Below, piece after piece: positions 17,892-25,257 of a stretch of 39,633 bases of DNA. Location: NCBI GenBank assembly GCA_002723115.1, contig PBNL01000022.1, positions 1 to 39,633 on the forward strand, given 5' to 3'. The notes under the pieces were generated by a model. The model worked only from the letters and a program-made list of their open reading frames with translations, ran no database searches and was not told where the DNA came from. The translations under genes and the position numbers were made by a program. Numbering within the stretch: position 1 is the stretch's first letter; the number at the start of each line of letters is the position of its first letter. Origin of the DNA: Methanobacteriota archaeon (GTDB lineage Bacteria > Bacteroidota > Bacteroidia > Flavobacteriales_D > Sanyastnellaceae).

Positions 17892-19361
17892 ATGAAGCAA
17901 TTTTACATGCTTTTTGCAGCCCTAACTCTAGGTTTTACTGCTCTAGCTCAACTTCCAAATGGAAGTACAGCACCTGACTTTACTGCTACTGATATCAACG
18001 GGAACGAGTGGAATCTCTATTCTCTTCTAGATGAAGGTAAAACCGTTATTTTAGATTTTTCTGCTACATGGTGTGGTCCATGTTGGAATTATGCACAAAG
18101 TGGCATTTTAGAAGATCTTTATTCAACTTTTGGGCCAAATGGGACTGACGATGTAATGGTGTTTTATTTGGAATCTGATGATAGTACAACAGATGCTGAC
18201 TTAAATGGAACAGGATCTGCAACCACTGGTGATTGGGTTTCTATCACAAACTTTCCAATTATTGATAATGCTGGTAGTATTTTCGATAGCTATTCAAACA
18301 CATACTATCCAACTATATATACAGTTTGTCCCGATTATACATTAGTGGAATCTGGACAAGGTTCATTTGACCAGCATGTTAATGCCGCATTTGCTCCATG
18401 CAATAATGATGTTAATGGCGCAGCACCATTAATGTCATACAATGGAGATACATCTTCTTGTGGTGGGGCATACTGGACTGCATCAACTGAAATTAACAAC
18501 ATTGGTTCAGATGTAATAACTACTATGACTTTCGAAGTAAGCCTTAACGACGATGCACAGAGTAACGTGAACTGGACTGGTTCACTTGCTACTGGTGGTT
18601 CTGAGGTTGTCGACCTTGGTACTTACTCTGAAACTGGAACTCTTGACGTTACTCTTGTAGAGGTTAACGGAGAGGACTGGGAGTCACATCAAGTAATTGA
18701 TGTTACGGGTTCTGTTGAATCTGCAAACAATGTTCAGGTTCGTATCATGACTGACAACTGGCCAGAAGAGACTGGTTGGGCTATCATGGATGATAACGGT
18801 AATGCTATTGTTGGTTCAGACGTAGGTGCATACGCAAACCAAGCTAACACATTATTCATCACTGATGCTACTCTTAACATGAACGAGTGCTACACTTTCA
18901 CTATCGTTGATACTTACGGTGACGGTCTTTACTCTTCACAGTGGGGAAATTACGCTGATGGTTACGCGCAAGTTGTAAGCATGGACGGAGCTACTGATCT
19001 TGGTTTTGTTCTTGACTACCAAGGAGCATCAGGTTTTGAATTTTCTGAATTAACTATTGGAATGGAGGTGACTTCTTCTACTGGTGTTGAGGAAAATGAA
19101 CTTACTTCTTCTGTAAGCGTTTACCCTAACCCATTCAATGGAAACACAAACCTAAGCTTTACAGCTACAGAGGCTGGAGAGGCTTCAGTTGTTGTTTACA
19201 ACCTTGTTGGTGAAAGAGTAATCGACATGAACCTTGGTTCTGTTGCTGCTGGTACACAAAACGTAAACCTAGACTTCAGCTCATTAAACACTGGAATCTA
19301 CTTACTAAGTGTAACTGCTGCTGGTGAGACTTCTACTCTTAGAGTAACGAACACTCACTAA
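17892..19361 (+). CDS. Thioredoxin-fold protein with T9SS type A sorting domain
   Basis: A 489-residue exported protein. After a signal peptide (1-19) comes a thioredoxin-like domain (about 20-165) with WCGPC at residues 60-64. A beta-rich middle region (about 175-390) follows, containing CYTFTIVDTYGDGLYS, a motif shared by many secreted Bacteroidota proteins. The C-terminal T9SS sorting domain (about 410-489) shows YPNPFNG and GIYLLSV. It should therefore be a surface or secreted disulphide-active protein exported by SprA. Codon use changes sharply near 18,530: the last 830 bases favour codons of highly expressed genes. It has its own promoter and a strong terminator, so it is a single-gene unit. 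Confidence 0.9.
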   Translation: MKQFYMLFAALTLGFTALAQLPNGSTAPDFTATDINGNEWNLYSLLDEGKTVILDFSATWCGPCWNYAQSGILEDLYSTFGPNGTDDVMVFYLESDDSTTDADLNGTGSATTGDWVSITNFPIIDNAGSIFDSYSNTYYPTIYTVCPDYTLVESGQGSFDQHVNAAFAPCNNDVNGAAPLMSYNGDTSSCGGAYWTASTEINNIGSDVITTMTFEVSLNDDAQSNVNWTGSLATGGSEVVDLGTYSETGTLDVTLVEVNGEDWESHQVIDVTGSVESANNVQVRIMTDNWPEETGWAIMDDNGNAIVGSDVGAYANQANTLFITDATLNMNECYTFTIVDTYGDGLYSSQWGNYADGYAQVVSMDGATDLGFVLDYQGASGFEFSELTIGMEVTSSTGVEENELTSSVSVYPNPFNGNTNLSFTATEAGEASVVVYNLVGERVIDMNLGSVAAGTQNVNLDFSSLNTGIYLLSVTAAGETSTLRVTNTH

Positions 19362-19377
19362 GAAAATATATTGAAGA

Positions 19378-19421
19378 AATCCGCGTCTTGTACTAACAAA
19401 GTGCAAGCGCGGATTTTTTTT
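19378..19421 (+). terminator. Intrinsic terminator after the thioredoxin/T9SS gene
   Basis: The stem AATCCGCG pairs with CGCGGATT and extends by CTTG/CAAG with one bulged base, and is followed by eight T residues. It starts 17 bases after the stop codon. Confidence 0.9.
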
Positions 19422-19438
19422 ACCTATCAAGAGCATAT

Positions 19439-20290
19439 ATGAAACGACTAATTTTTTTACTAGTATCAGTAGTTTTTATCTATTCATCATGCGATGTTAT
19501 AGATGATCCTATTGTTCCATTTACTGGTGAATACAGTACAGAACTCTACGGAGATCCTCCTGTATTTACAGTAACTGAACAAACTGGGAAGAATGTTTTA
19601 GTCGAGGATTTTACAGCTCATCAATGTGGTAACTGCCCACCTGCAGCTGTTATCGCAGAAGGCCTAATGGCAACAACCCCCAACAGAGTTTGCCCATTAG
19701 CTATCCATGCAGGTTCACTTGCATCTACAAATGCTGAATACCCAACTGATTGGACTTGCGAGGAGGGTGATTTCTTTTGGGGTCAATTAGATTTCCAAGC
19801 AAATCCTCTTGGCAGAATCAATAGACTTGGTGGACCTGGAAATTATTACTCTCCAGCGGAATGGGCCGATTTAGTTGAGCAAGAAATGCACGAGGAGACT
19901 CCTCTTGAATTACAAATGCTTTGTGAATGGCAGGGGCAATATGGGCACCTTAACATTCACATTCACGGTCAATATTTTGACGACGTTGAAGGCGACCATA
20001 CTTTATCCGTTCTAATTGAAGAGTCATATCTAATTGGAGATCAGCTCTATTACGGAAACGATCCAGAGCACGTTACTGATTACGAATTTAACCACCTTCT
20101 TAGGGGTAGTGTTACAGGCCCACAAGGTTTAGTCGTTACATCAGACGCAACAAATGGTGAACACTTCCAATCTGACTTTTCGTTTGAGTGGAATAACGAT
20201 TGGGTGTTGGACAATTGCACTGTTCTTGCTGTTGTGAGTGATGAAGACGGTTACATTGTAAACTGCCTAGGGTACCACATTACAAACTAA
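19439..20290 (+). CDS. Omp28-related lipoprotein with thioredoxin-like CXXC
   Basis: A 283-residue probable outer-membrane lipoprotein: a short signal peptide ends in YSSC with the lipidated cysteine at residue 18. The region around residues 52-70, VLVEDFTAHQCGNCP, is the mark of the Omp28-related family; CGNC (63-66) followed by proline is thioredoxin-like. Porphyromonas Omp28 is a surface protein and its biochemical role is unsettled. Here the gene lies just after the terminator of the thioredoxin/T9SS gene. Its stop shares a base with the next start (TAATG), so it is coupled to a small beta-barrel gene. A role in envelope thiol chemistry is inferred from the motif only. Confidence 0.85.
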   Translation: MKRLIFLLVSVVFIYSSCDVIDDPIVPFTGEYSTELYGDPPVFTVTEQTGKNVLVEDFTAHQCGNCPPAAVIAEGLMATTPNRVCPLAIHAGSLASTNAEYPTDWTCEEGDFFWGQLDFQANPLGRINRLGGPGNYYSPAEWADLVEQEMHEETPLELQMLCEWQGQYGHLNIHIHGQYFDDVEGDHTLSVLIEESYLIGDQLYYGNDPEHVTDYEFNHLLRGSVTGPQGLVVTSDATNGEHFQSDFSFEWNNDWVLDNCTVLAVVSDEDGYIVNCLGYHITN

Positions 20291-20940
20291 TGCGACTTAG
20301 AGCAATATCTCTAGCAGCATTTATATTTTGCGCCCATACATCATTGGGCCAAACCTCATCTACAGATTCTAAAGAACTTCACTTTAACGGAGGATTCGTT
20401 GGTGGAGCTACATTAGCCCAAGTCCACGGAGACGGCATTGGAGGATTCAATAAACTTGGCGTACATCTCGGAGTAACAGTCCAAATCCACAACAACGAAT
20501 CTAAAGGACTTCACCTTGGAGTTATTTACAATTCAAAGGGGAGCAGAAAGACACAAAATCCCGATGCAGGAGATTACACTACTTGGGCTTACCGTTTTAG
20601 ATATATAGACATTCCAGTCCTTTATTCAACCCCTATTGATATTTTTCAAATCGACATCGGTCTTCAACCTTCAGTTCTAATTTCAGCTGAAGAAGATATG
20701 ATCAACAATGGATTTGACCCTACGATAATTCCTGTCAAAGACTTTGATTTCAGCGCAGTGCTAGGAGCAAGTATGGAGATGAATGAGCACTTAAGTTTTT
20801 ATTCGAGATTAACCCAAAGCATAATTGGCATCACTCCTCTTCCCGATCAGGATCTACCACCTGGAATTTGGTGGGATAATAGGATGAGGAATATGACACT
20901 TGAATTTGGCCTTATAGCTCTATTATTTCCTGGTGAATAA
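20290..20940 (+). CDS. Small outer-membrane beta-barrel protein (porin/PorT-like family)
   Basis: A 216-residue protein with a signal peptide (about 1-20, ending SLGQ) and a strand pattern typical of small barrels. Glycine-rich starts (NGGFVGGATLAQVHGDG), the segment YRFRYIDIPVLYS, which is characteristic of this Bacteroidota barrel group, and a C-terminal hydrophobic strand are visible. No specific substrate can be assigned. It is translationally coupled to the Omp28-like lipoprotein, so the two probably act together at the outer membrane. Its 3' end overlaps the convergent LEA2 gene by 29 bases. Confidence 0.78.
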   Translation: MRLRAISLAAFIFCAHTSLGQTSSTDSKELHFNGGFVGGATLAQVHGDGIGGFNKLGVHLGVTVQIHNNESKGLHLGVIYNSKGSRKTQNPDAGDYTTWAYRFRYIDIPVLYSTPIDIFQIDIGLQPSVLISAEEDMINNGFDPTIIPVKDFDFSAVLGASMEMNEHLSFYSRLTQSIIGITPLPDQDLPPGIWWDNRMRNMTLEFGLIALLFPGE

Positions 20941-21367
20941 TTGGCAGCTTTTTCTTTAGCCCAAACTTTTTACTCAATATCTCTCCCTCTGCTTTTAAAA
21001 GAACTTCTCCACCAGTGAGGGCGTTTGTGAAATTGTCAAAGAGCATTTTTCTAACTGCACCCTTCCTTCCCTCAACTTTCAATACTACCTCAGTGGTACT
21101 CCTTGATTTTAAAACAACAGGATCTTCAATTATTAAATCCCCTGCTATTATTTCACCAATTGATAATTCAATATCTGCAGAAGTAATGTTGAAATCGATG
21201 TAATTGGGATTGTACACATTTACAATCATGTCTGACTTGATTCCTTTCAGGCCAAGTTCAAGATTTGTAAATCCAATTACCTCCTCTACTTTGATTTTTT
21301 GGAAACATCCCGACAAAGCAACAAGTGCAGTAACGCACACAAAAGCTATAATGGATCTTTTAAGCAT
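20912..21367 (-). CDS. LEA type 2 (WHy-like) lipoprotein
   Basis: A 151-residue small lipoprotein: signal peptide with lipobox LSGC and lipidated cysteine at residue 21. The body resembles the LEA2/WHy fold, with LELGLKGIKSDMIVNVYNPN (the NPN turn is typical) and alternating strands. The exact role of bacterial members is not known. It overlaps the end of the dipeptidase gene by eight bases on the same strand, so it is probably its downstream operon partner. It also overlaps the convergent barrel gene at its 3' end. Confidence 0.78.
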   Translation of the reverse strand: MLKRSIIAFVCVTALVALSGCFQKIKVEEVIGFTNLELGLKGIKSDMIVNVYNPNYIDFNITSADIELSIGEIIAGDLIIEDPVVLKSRSTTEVVLKVEGRKGAVRKMLFDNFTNALTGGEVLLKAEGEILSKKFGLKKKLPIIHQEIIEL

Positions 21368-22745
21368 TAGCCTCTGCGTAGTACTTGTAGAATAGTGGAA
21401 TTGTTTCTATGCCTTTGAAGTAGTTGAAGACACCGTAATGCTCGTTTGGCGAGTGAATGGCGTCAGAGTCTAGTCCAAACCCAAACAGTACCGTCTTCAG
21501 ACCCAGGATTCTCTCGAAGGAAGCAACGATGGGGATAGAGCCGCCGCTGCGAACCGGGATTGGCTCCTTGCCGTAGGTGTCTTGCATGGCTCTTGATGCT
21601 GCCTTGTAGGCCGGGTTGTCAGTTGGGGTTACTGCTGGAGCTGCACCGTGCATGGGTGTGATTTTTACGCTAACAGAAGGAGGAGCGATTTTTTCAAAGT
21701 GTGCCATGAACTGTTCCGTGATTTTTTCGAAATCTTGGTGTGGAACGAGTCGCATACTGATTTTGGCTGTGGCGATTGACGGAATTACAGTCTTTGCTCC
21801 CTCGCCAGTGTACCCCCCCCAAATACCGTTCAGGTCAAGAGTAGGTCTGATGCTCATTCGCTCTGGAGGAGAGTATGAAGGCTCACCCTCAGTGCCACCG
21901 ATACCAATGCTGTTTTTGTATGCTTCTTCGCTAAATGGCGCACGTGCCATTGCCTCTCTTTCAGCATCGCTTAGTTCTAGGACATCGTCATAGAAACCGT
22001 CTACAGTAATTCTTTGGTCTTCATCCTTAAGAGATGCGATCATCTCGCAAAGTATGTTGATGGGATTGGGTGCCGCTCCACCGTAAAGGCCACTGTGGAG
22101 ATCCCTGTTGGGACCAGTGATTTGGACTTCTACATACGCAAGTCCCCTAAGACCCACACAAATTGACGGTGTGTCATTTGCAATAATTCCCGTATCGCTA
22201 ACAAGCACCACATCAGCTGCAAGCTTCTCCTTATGATCCTCTAAAAAATCGTCTAGATTATCAGATCCAACTTCCTCTTCTCCCTCTATGATGAACTTCA
22301 CATTGCATGGAACCTCACCTGAAGCTACCATGGCTTCAAGTGCTTTAACGTGCATGAACATTTGGCCCTTGTCGTCACATGATCCACGAGCAAAAATCGC
22401 TCCTTCAGGGTGAATATCAGTGGTCTTGATTATTGGCTCAAACGCGGGATTATCCCAAAGCTCAATTGGATCAGCTGGCTGCACATCATAGTGACCGTAA
22501 ACAAGAACAGTTGGTGAACTGCTATCGACAATGTACTCCCCAAACACAATTGGATGTCCAGGCGTAGCCATTACTTCAACGTTTGAAGCGCCTGCTTGTT
22601 TGAGTGAATCTGCAACTGCTTCAGCGCACTTTTGAACGTCACCTGCGTAAGCAGGGTCGGCTGATACAGATGGTATGCGTAGAAGGTCAAATAATTCGTC
22701 CAACATTCGTTGACGATTTTCCGAGATATATGCTTTCATGTCCAT
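21360..22745 (-). CDS. M20-family metallodipeptidase
   Basis: A cytoplasmic zinc peptidase that probably hydrolyses dipeptides. In the 461 residues the M20 motifs are all present: GHYDVQPAD (metal His and Asp), FARGSCDDKGQ (bridging Asp), EGEEEVGS (catalytic and metal Glu) and IHSPNEHYG (C-terminal metal His), with a dimerisation domain in the middle. The ATG at 22745 is chosen because it lies four bases after a -7 box; an ATG at 22740 and a start at 22760 are alternatives. The gene is divergent from proline dehydrogenase with only 31 bases between starts, which suggests joint control of peptide and proline use. The coding strand contains an eight-G run at 21813-21820. Confidence 0.93.
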   Translation of the reverse strand: MDMKAYISENRQRMLDELFDLLRIPSVSADPAYAGDVQKCAEAVADSLKQAGASNVEVMATPGHPIVFGEYIVDSSSPTVLVYGHYDVQPADPIELWDNPAFEPIIKTTDIHPEGAIFARGSCDDKGQMFMHVKALEAMVASGEVPCNVKFIIEGEEEVGSDNLDDFLEDHKEKLAADVVLVSDTGIIANDTPSICVGLRGLAYVEVQITGPNRDLHSGLYGGAAPNPINILCEMIASLKDEDQRITVDGFYDDVLELSDAEREAMARAPFSEEAYKNSIGIGGTEGEPSYSPPERMSIRPTLDLNGIWGGYTGEGAKTVIPSIATAKISMRLVPHQDFEKITEQFMAHFEKIAPPSVSVKITPMHGAAPAVTPTDNPAYKAASRAMQDTYGKEPIPVRSGGSIPIVASFERILGLKTVLFGFGLDSDAIHSPNEHYGVFNYFKGIETIPLFYKYYAEANA

Positions 22746-22749
22746 GCCC

Positions 22750-22757
22750 CGAAGGTA
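22750..22757 (-). promoter_or_regulatory. Predicted -7 box for the dipeptidase gene
   Basis: The reverse strand reads TACCTTCG-GGGC-ATG. The box is one base from TAnnTTTG, and the four-base spacer predicts a leaderless transcript. It is separated from the opposite box of the proline dehydrogenase gene by only seven bases. Confidence 0.55.
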
Positions 22758-22764
22758 CAAAACC

Positions 22765-22772
22765 TATCTTCG
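22765..22772 (+). promoter_or_regulatory. Predicted -7 box for the proline dehydrogenase gene
   Basis: TATCTTCG-CAAC-ATG: the box is one base from TAnnTTTG, with a four-base spacer to the start at 22777. It is back-to-back with the dipeptidase promoter, so the two polymerase sites overlap and cannot be occupied at the same time. Confidence 0.55.
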
Positions 22773-22776
22773 CAAC

Positions 22777-23952
22777 ATGAGCATAAAAGGTCTCCCAAAT
22801 TTTGACAACACTGAGCTCGCATTCCGTCATCTTTCTGATGGTGATTTGAGGAGGGGCAGAGTGTTGTTTGGGTTGTTGAGCAGACCATGGCTCGTGGGCA
22901 TTGGCAGTTTATTTGCTCGGATTGCACTTGCAATAAGATTCCCAATAGGATGGGCTATTAAGCCCACAGTATATGCTCAGTTTTGTGGTGGTGAAACAAT
23001 AGAAGAATCTGATGACACTATTGAAATGCTTTATCAGAATGGAGTGAAAACCATTTTGGATTACAGCGCAGAAGGGGTCACATCTGAAGAGGAATTGGAT
23101 GCAACTTGTTCAGAGATATTAGCTGCTGTTCAAGCCGCAAGCCAAGACTCACGTCATGCATTCTCTGTATTTAAACCTAGCGGTCTATCTCTACATGGAT
23201 TGTTGAGCAAGTCAATTGACGCTTTTACCATCAAGGAAGAAGAGGAATGGGAAAGAGTGATCATGAGGATCAGAACTATATGCCAATCGACAGCTGAAGA
23301 AGGAGGTAGAGTTTTGATTGATGCAGAAGAGAGTTGGATTCAAGATAATATTGATGAGGTTGCCGAGGACATGATGAGTGATTACAATAGAGAAACTGCT
23401 GTTGTTTTTACTACTGTTCAGCTTTACAGGCATGACAGGCTAGAGTACTTAAAGGAGCTTTGTGCTAAAGCGGAAAAAGGAGGGTTCAAAGTTGGGGTGA
23501 AGCTAGTGAGGGGAGCATACATGGAGAAGGAACGAGCAAGAGCTGAGCAGATGGGATATACCTCGCCTATTCAGCCAAATAAGGAGGCCACCGATCGGGA
23601 TTATGATGCTGCTTTGAGGTTTTGTCTAGACAACTTAGAAACAATGCACATTTTTGCTGGAACTCATAATGCTGAAAGCACTTTGTTGCTATGTAAGGAA
23701 ATGGAAGCTAGAGGCATTGCAAACGATGATCCTCGAATTTCGTTTTCACAGCTCTTGGGGATGAGTGATCAAATCACCTTTAACCTTGCTGCTCACGGTT
23801 ACAATAGTGCTAAATATGTCCCTTATGGCCCTATTCGCGAAGCGATGCCTTATCTGATTCGCCGTGCTAAGGAAAATACATCTGTTGCAGGTCAAACCTC
23901 ACGCGAACTCACCCTCATCCGCAAGGAAGTAAAAAGAAGATCATCGCTATGA
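22777..23952 (+). CDS. Proline dehydrogenase (single-domain)
   Basis: An FAD enzyme that oxidises proline to pyrroline-5-carboxylate and passes electrons to the quinone pool. In the 391 residues, VKLVRGAYMEKERA, the GTHNAEST segment and the C-terminal YLIRRAKENTS are conserved ProDH barrel motifs; the two arginines in YLIRR bind the proline carboxylate. There is no fused pyrroline-5-carboxylate dehydrogenase, unlike PutA. A longer frame begins at 22738, but the ATG at 22777 is preferred because it follows a -7 box by four bases and starts at the conserved N-terminus. The stop overlaps the start of a small membrane-protein gene (ATGA). Confidence 0.94.
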   Translation: MSIKGLPNFDNTELAFRHLSDGDLRRGRVLFGLLSRPWLVGIGSLFARIALAIRFPIGWAIKPTVYAQFCGGETIEESDDTIEMLYQNGVKTILDYSAEGVTSEEELDATCSEILAAVQAASQDSRHAFSVFKPSGLSLHGLLSKSIDAFTIKEEEEWERVIMRIRTICQSTAEEGGRVLIDAEESWIQDNIDEVAEDMMSDYNRETAVVFTTVQLYRHDRLEYLKELCAKAEKGGFKVGVKLVRGAYMEKERARAEQMGYTSPIQPNKEATDRDYDAALRFCLDNLETMHIFAGTHNAESTLLLCKEMEARGIANDDPRISFSQLLGMSDQITFNLAAHGYNSAKYVPYGPIREAMPYLIRRAKENTSVAGQTSRELTLIRKEVKRRSSL

Positions 23953-24347
23953 CATTGATTATTGGTTTCATTTTTATAGGCGTAACGATGGAGGTAATCT
24001 TCACTTCCATCATGGACTTCATCAAAGACAAAGACCCACGTCTAAAGGGGGAAACCTATTTGTGGATGCTCCCTATTTATGCTGTGTTGCCTTTTATCTA
24101 AGAATTTGTGCAGGGGGTGTTGCCTGAGATTTCGTGGTGGCAGAAAGGTTTTGTCTACATGCTAGCATTCTACCTGTTAGAGCTAGTTGGAGGGTTGATT
24201 ATTAAAGCTCTTGTTGGAGTTTCCCCATGGAATTACAAGAACTACAGATTTCACTTCAAGGAGGTGATCTGTCTGGAGTATGCGCCGGTTTGGTTTATAT
24301 ATGGAATTGTAGGAGAGATGTACTACGAATTCCTTTTGGCTATTTAG
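23949..24347 (+). pseudogene. Small membrane protein (PF06541-like) broken by an in-frame stop
   Basis: The frame starts at ATG 23949, overlapping the proline dehydrogenase stop by four bases. It reads 50 codons, meets TAA at 24099-24101, and continues in the same frame for 81 more codons to a stop at 24345-24347. Both halves are hydrophobic and look like one protein: EVIFTSIMDF, YLWMLPIYAV, then WWQKGFVYMLAFYLLELVGG, SPWNY and EYAPVWFIYGI. The order and spacing recall the putative ABC-transporter type IV family (PF06541). No frameshift is seen and no other damage, so the stop is either recent, a sequencing error, or read through. Confidence 0.72.
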
Positions 24348-25255
24348 AGATCAAAAACCTCGTACTTGTACATCCCAAAGCAGCCAAACCCGCTGCTAAC
24401 ATTTGAATAGATTAAATCAGGTTCAGCAAAGATCGAACCCTGATTATCCTCAAATTCTTGCAGGCTGATATAGTACCTCCTGAGCTCATCGCTAAGGGAT
24501 TCAACTCTAACCCTCTTTTCAACTACGTTTATATAATCCTCGTCAATTACAAATAAGTTTATGCCGTGTAGTCCTGTAGGATCATCTCTCACTGACTCAT
24601 CTGAAATCAAAATTCCCCCATAAATCCAAATACTTGTTATTCGAGAATCTATAGATCCTTCTGCCCAAAGAGGTTCCCAATCACCAATTTCCCCAGAGAA
24701 TTCATCCTCAACTTTCCCCTCGAAGAATATTAAAAAGGCATCGTCTTCTTCCAGATTGTTTTCAAAATCAAACTCATAACTATCTCTCACATACTCCCAT
24801 CCCCAGATCATCGCAGTATCGGCTGACTCCTCGAATGTGAATTCAAATTCTGTGCCCGACGGCATTCTTGTCGAAGCAGTAACTAATTCGAAATCTGGCA
24901 CATCTACTTCTAAGTGCAAATCACCCTCGGGAAAGTTTTCTGTTCCACTAAATGGAACTTTATAGAATTCTCCATCGAAATCCTCATTAGTCATCGTGTA
25001 TAGCACATTACCTTCATTATCCTTTAATGAAACGACCGCATTGCTAACAACCTGCGGGCCATTTACATTAGAAATACTCGCAGTTTTTGACACATAGGCG
25101 TGAAGTTCAGTGGCAACATCTGATACTATTAAACTTGTGCTTATACTGGTTTCGTGTTCTGGGAAATCGACATAATTGATAGTCCCTTCCCTAAATTTTT
25201 CGCAACTAACCAATGTTAGAAATGCAATCGCTATATATGTAATTCTTCTGGACAT
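24344..25255 (-). CDS. DUF4249 lipoprotein, partner of the TonB-dependent receptor
   Basis: A 303-residue lipoprotein with lipobox LVSC and the lipidated cysteine at residue 18. The body is beta-rich: an early domain with IVSDVATELHAYVSKTASI and VSLKDNEGNVLYTM fits DUF4249. That family is regularly encoded just after TonB-dependent receptors in Bacteroidota and is thought to help bind the substrate at the surface. It starts two bases after the receptor stop. The substrate is unknown. The 3' end overlaps the broken membrane-protein gene by four bases, convergently. Confidence 0.82.
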   Translation of the reverse strand: MSRRITYIAIAFLTLVSCEKFREGTINYVDFPEHETSISTSLIVSDVATELHAYVSKTASISNVNGPQVVSNAVVSLKDNEGNVLYTMTNEDFDGEFYKVPFSGTENFPEGDLHLEVDVPDFELVTASTRMPSGTEFEFTFEESADTAMIWGWEYVRDSYEFDFENNLEEDDAFLIFFEGKVEDEFSGEIGDWEPLWAEGSIDSRITSIWIYGGILISDESVRDDPTGLHGINLFVIDEDYINVVEKRVRVESLSDELRRYYISLQEFEDNQGSIFAEPDLIYSNVSSGFGCFGMYKYEVFDL

Positions 25256-25257
25256 GA

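Noticed and set aside
21813-21820. Eight-C run in the dipeptidase gene as a phase-variation tract
   Set aside because: It encodes Trp-Gly-Gly in a conserved part of a housekeeping-type enzyme, and the frame is intact. A seven-G run in sprA near 7871-7877 is similar.
22738-22776. 13-residue N-terminal extension of proline dehydrogenase
   Set aside because: It covers both divergent -7 boxes and overlaps the dipeptidase start; the ATG at 22777 gives the conserved N-terminus.
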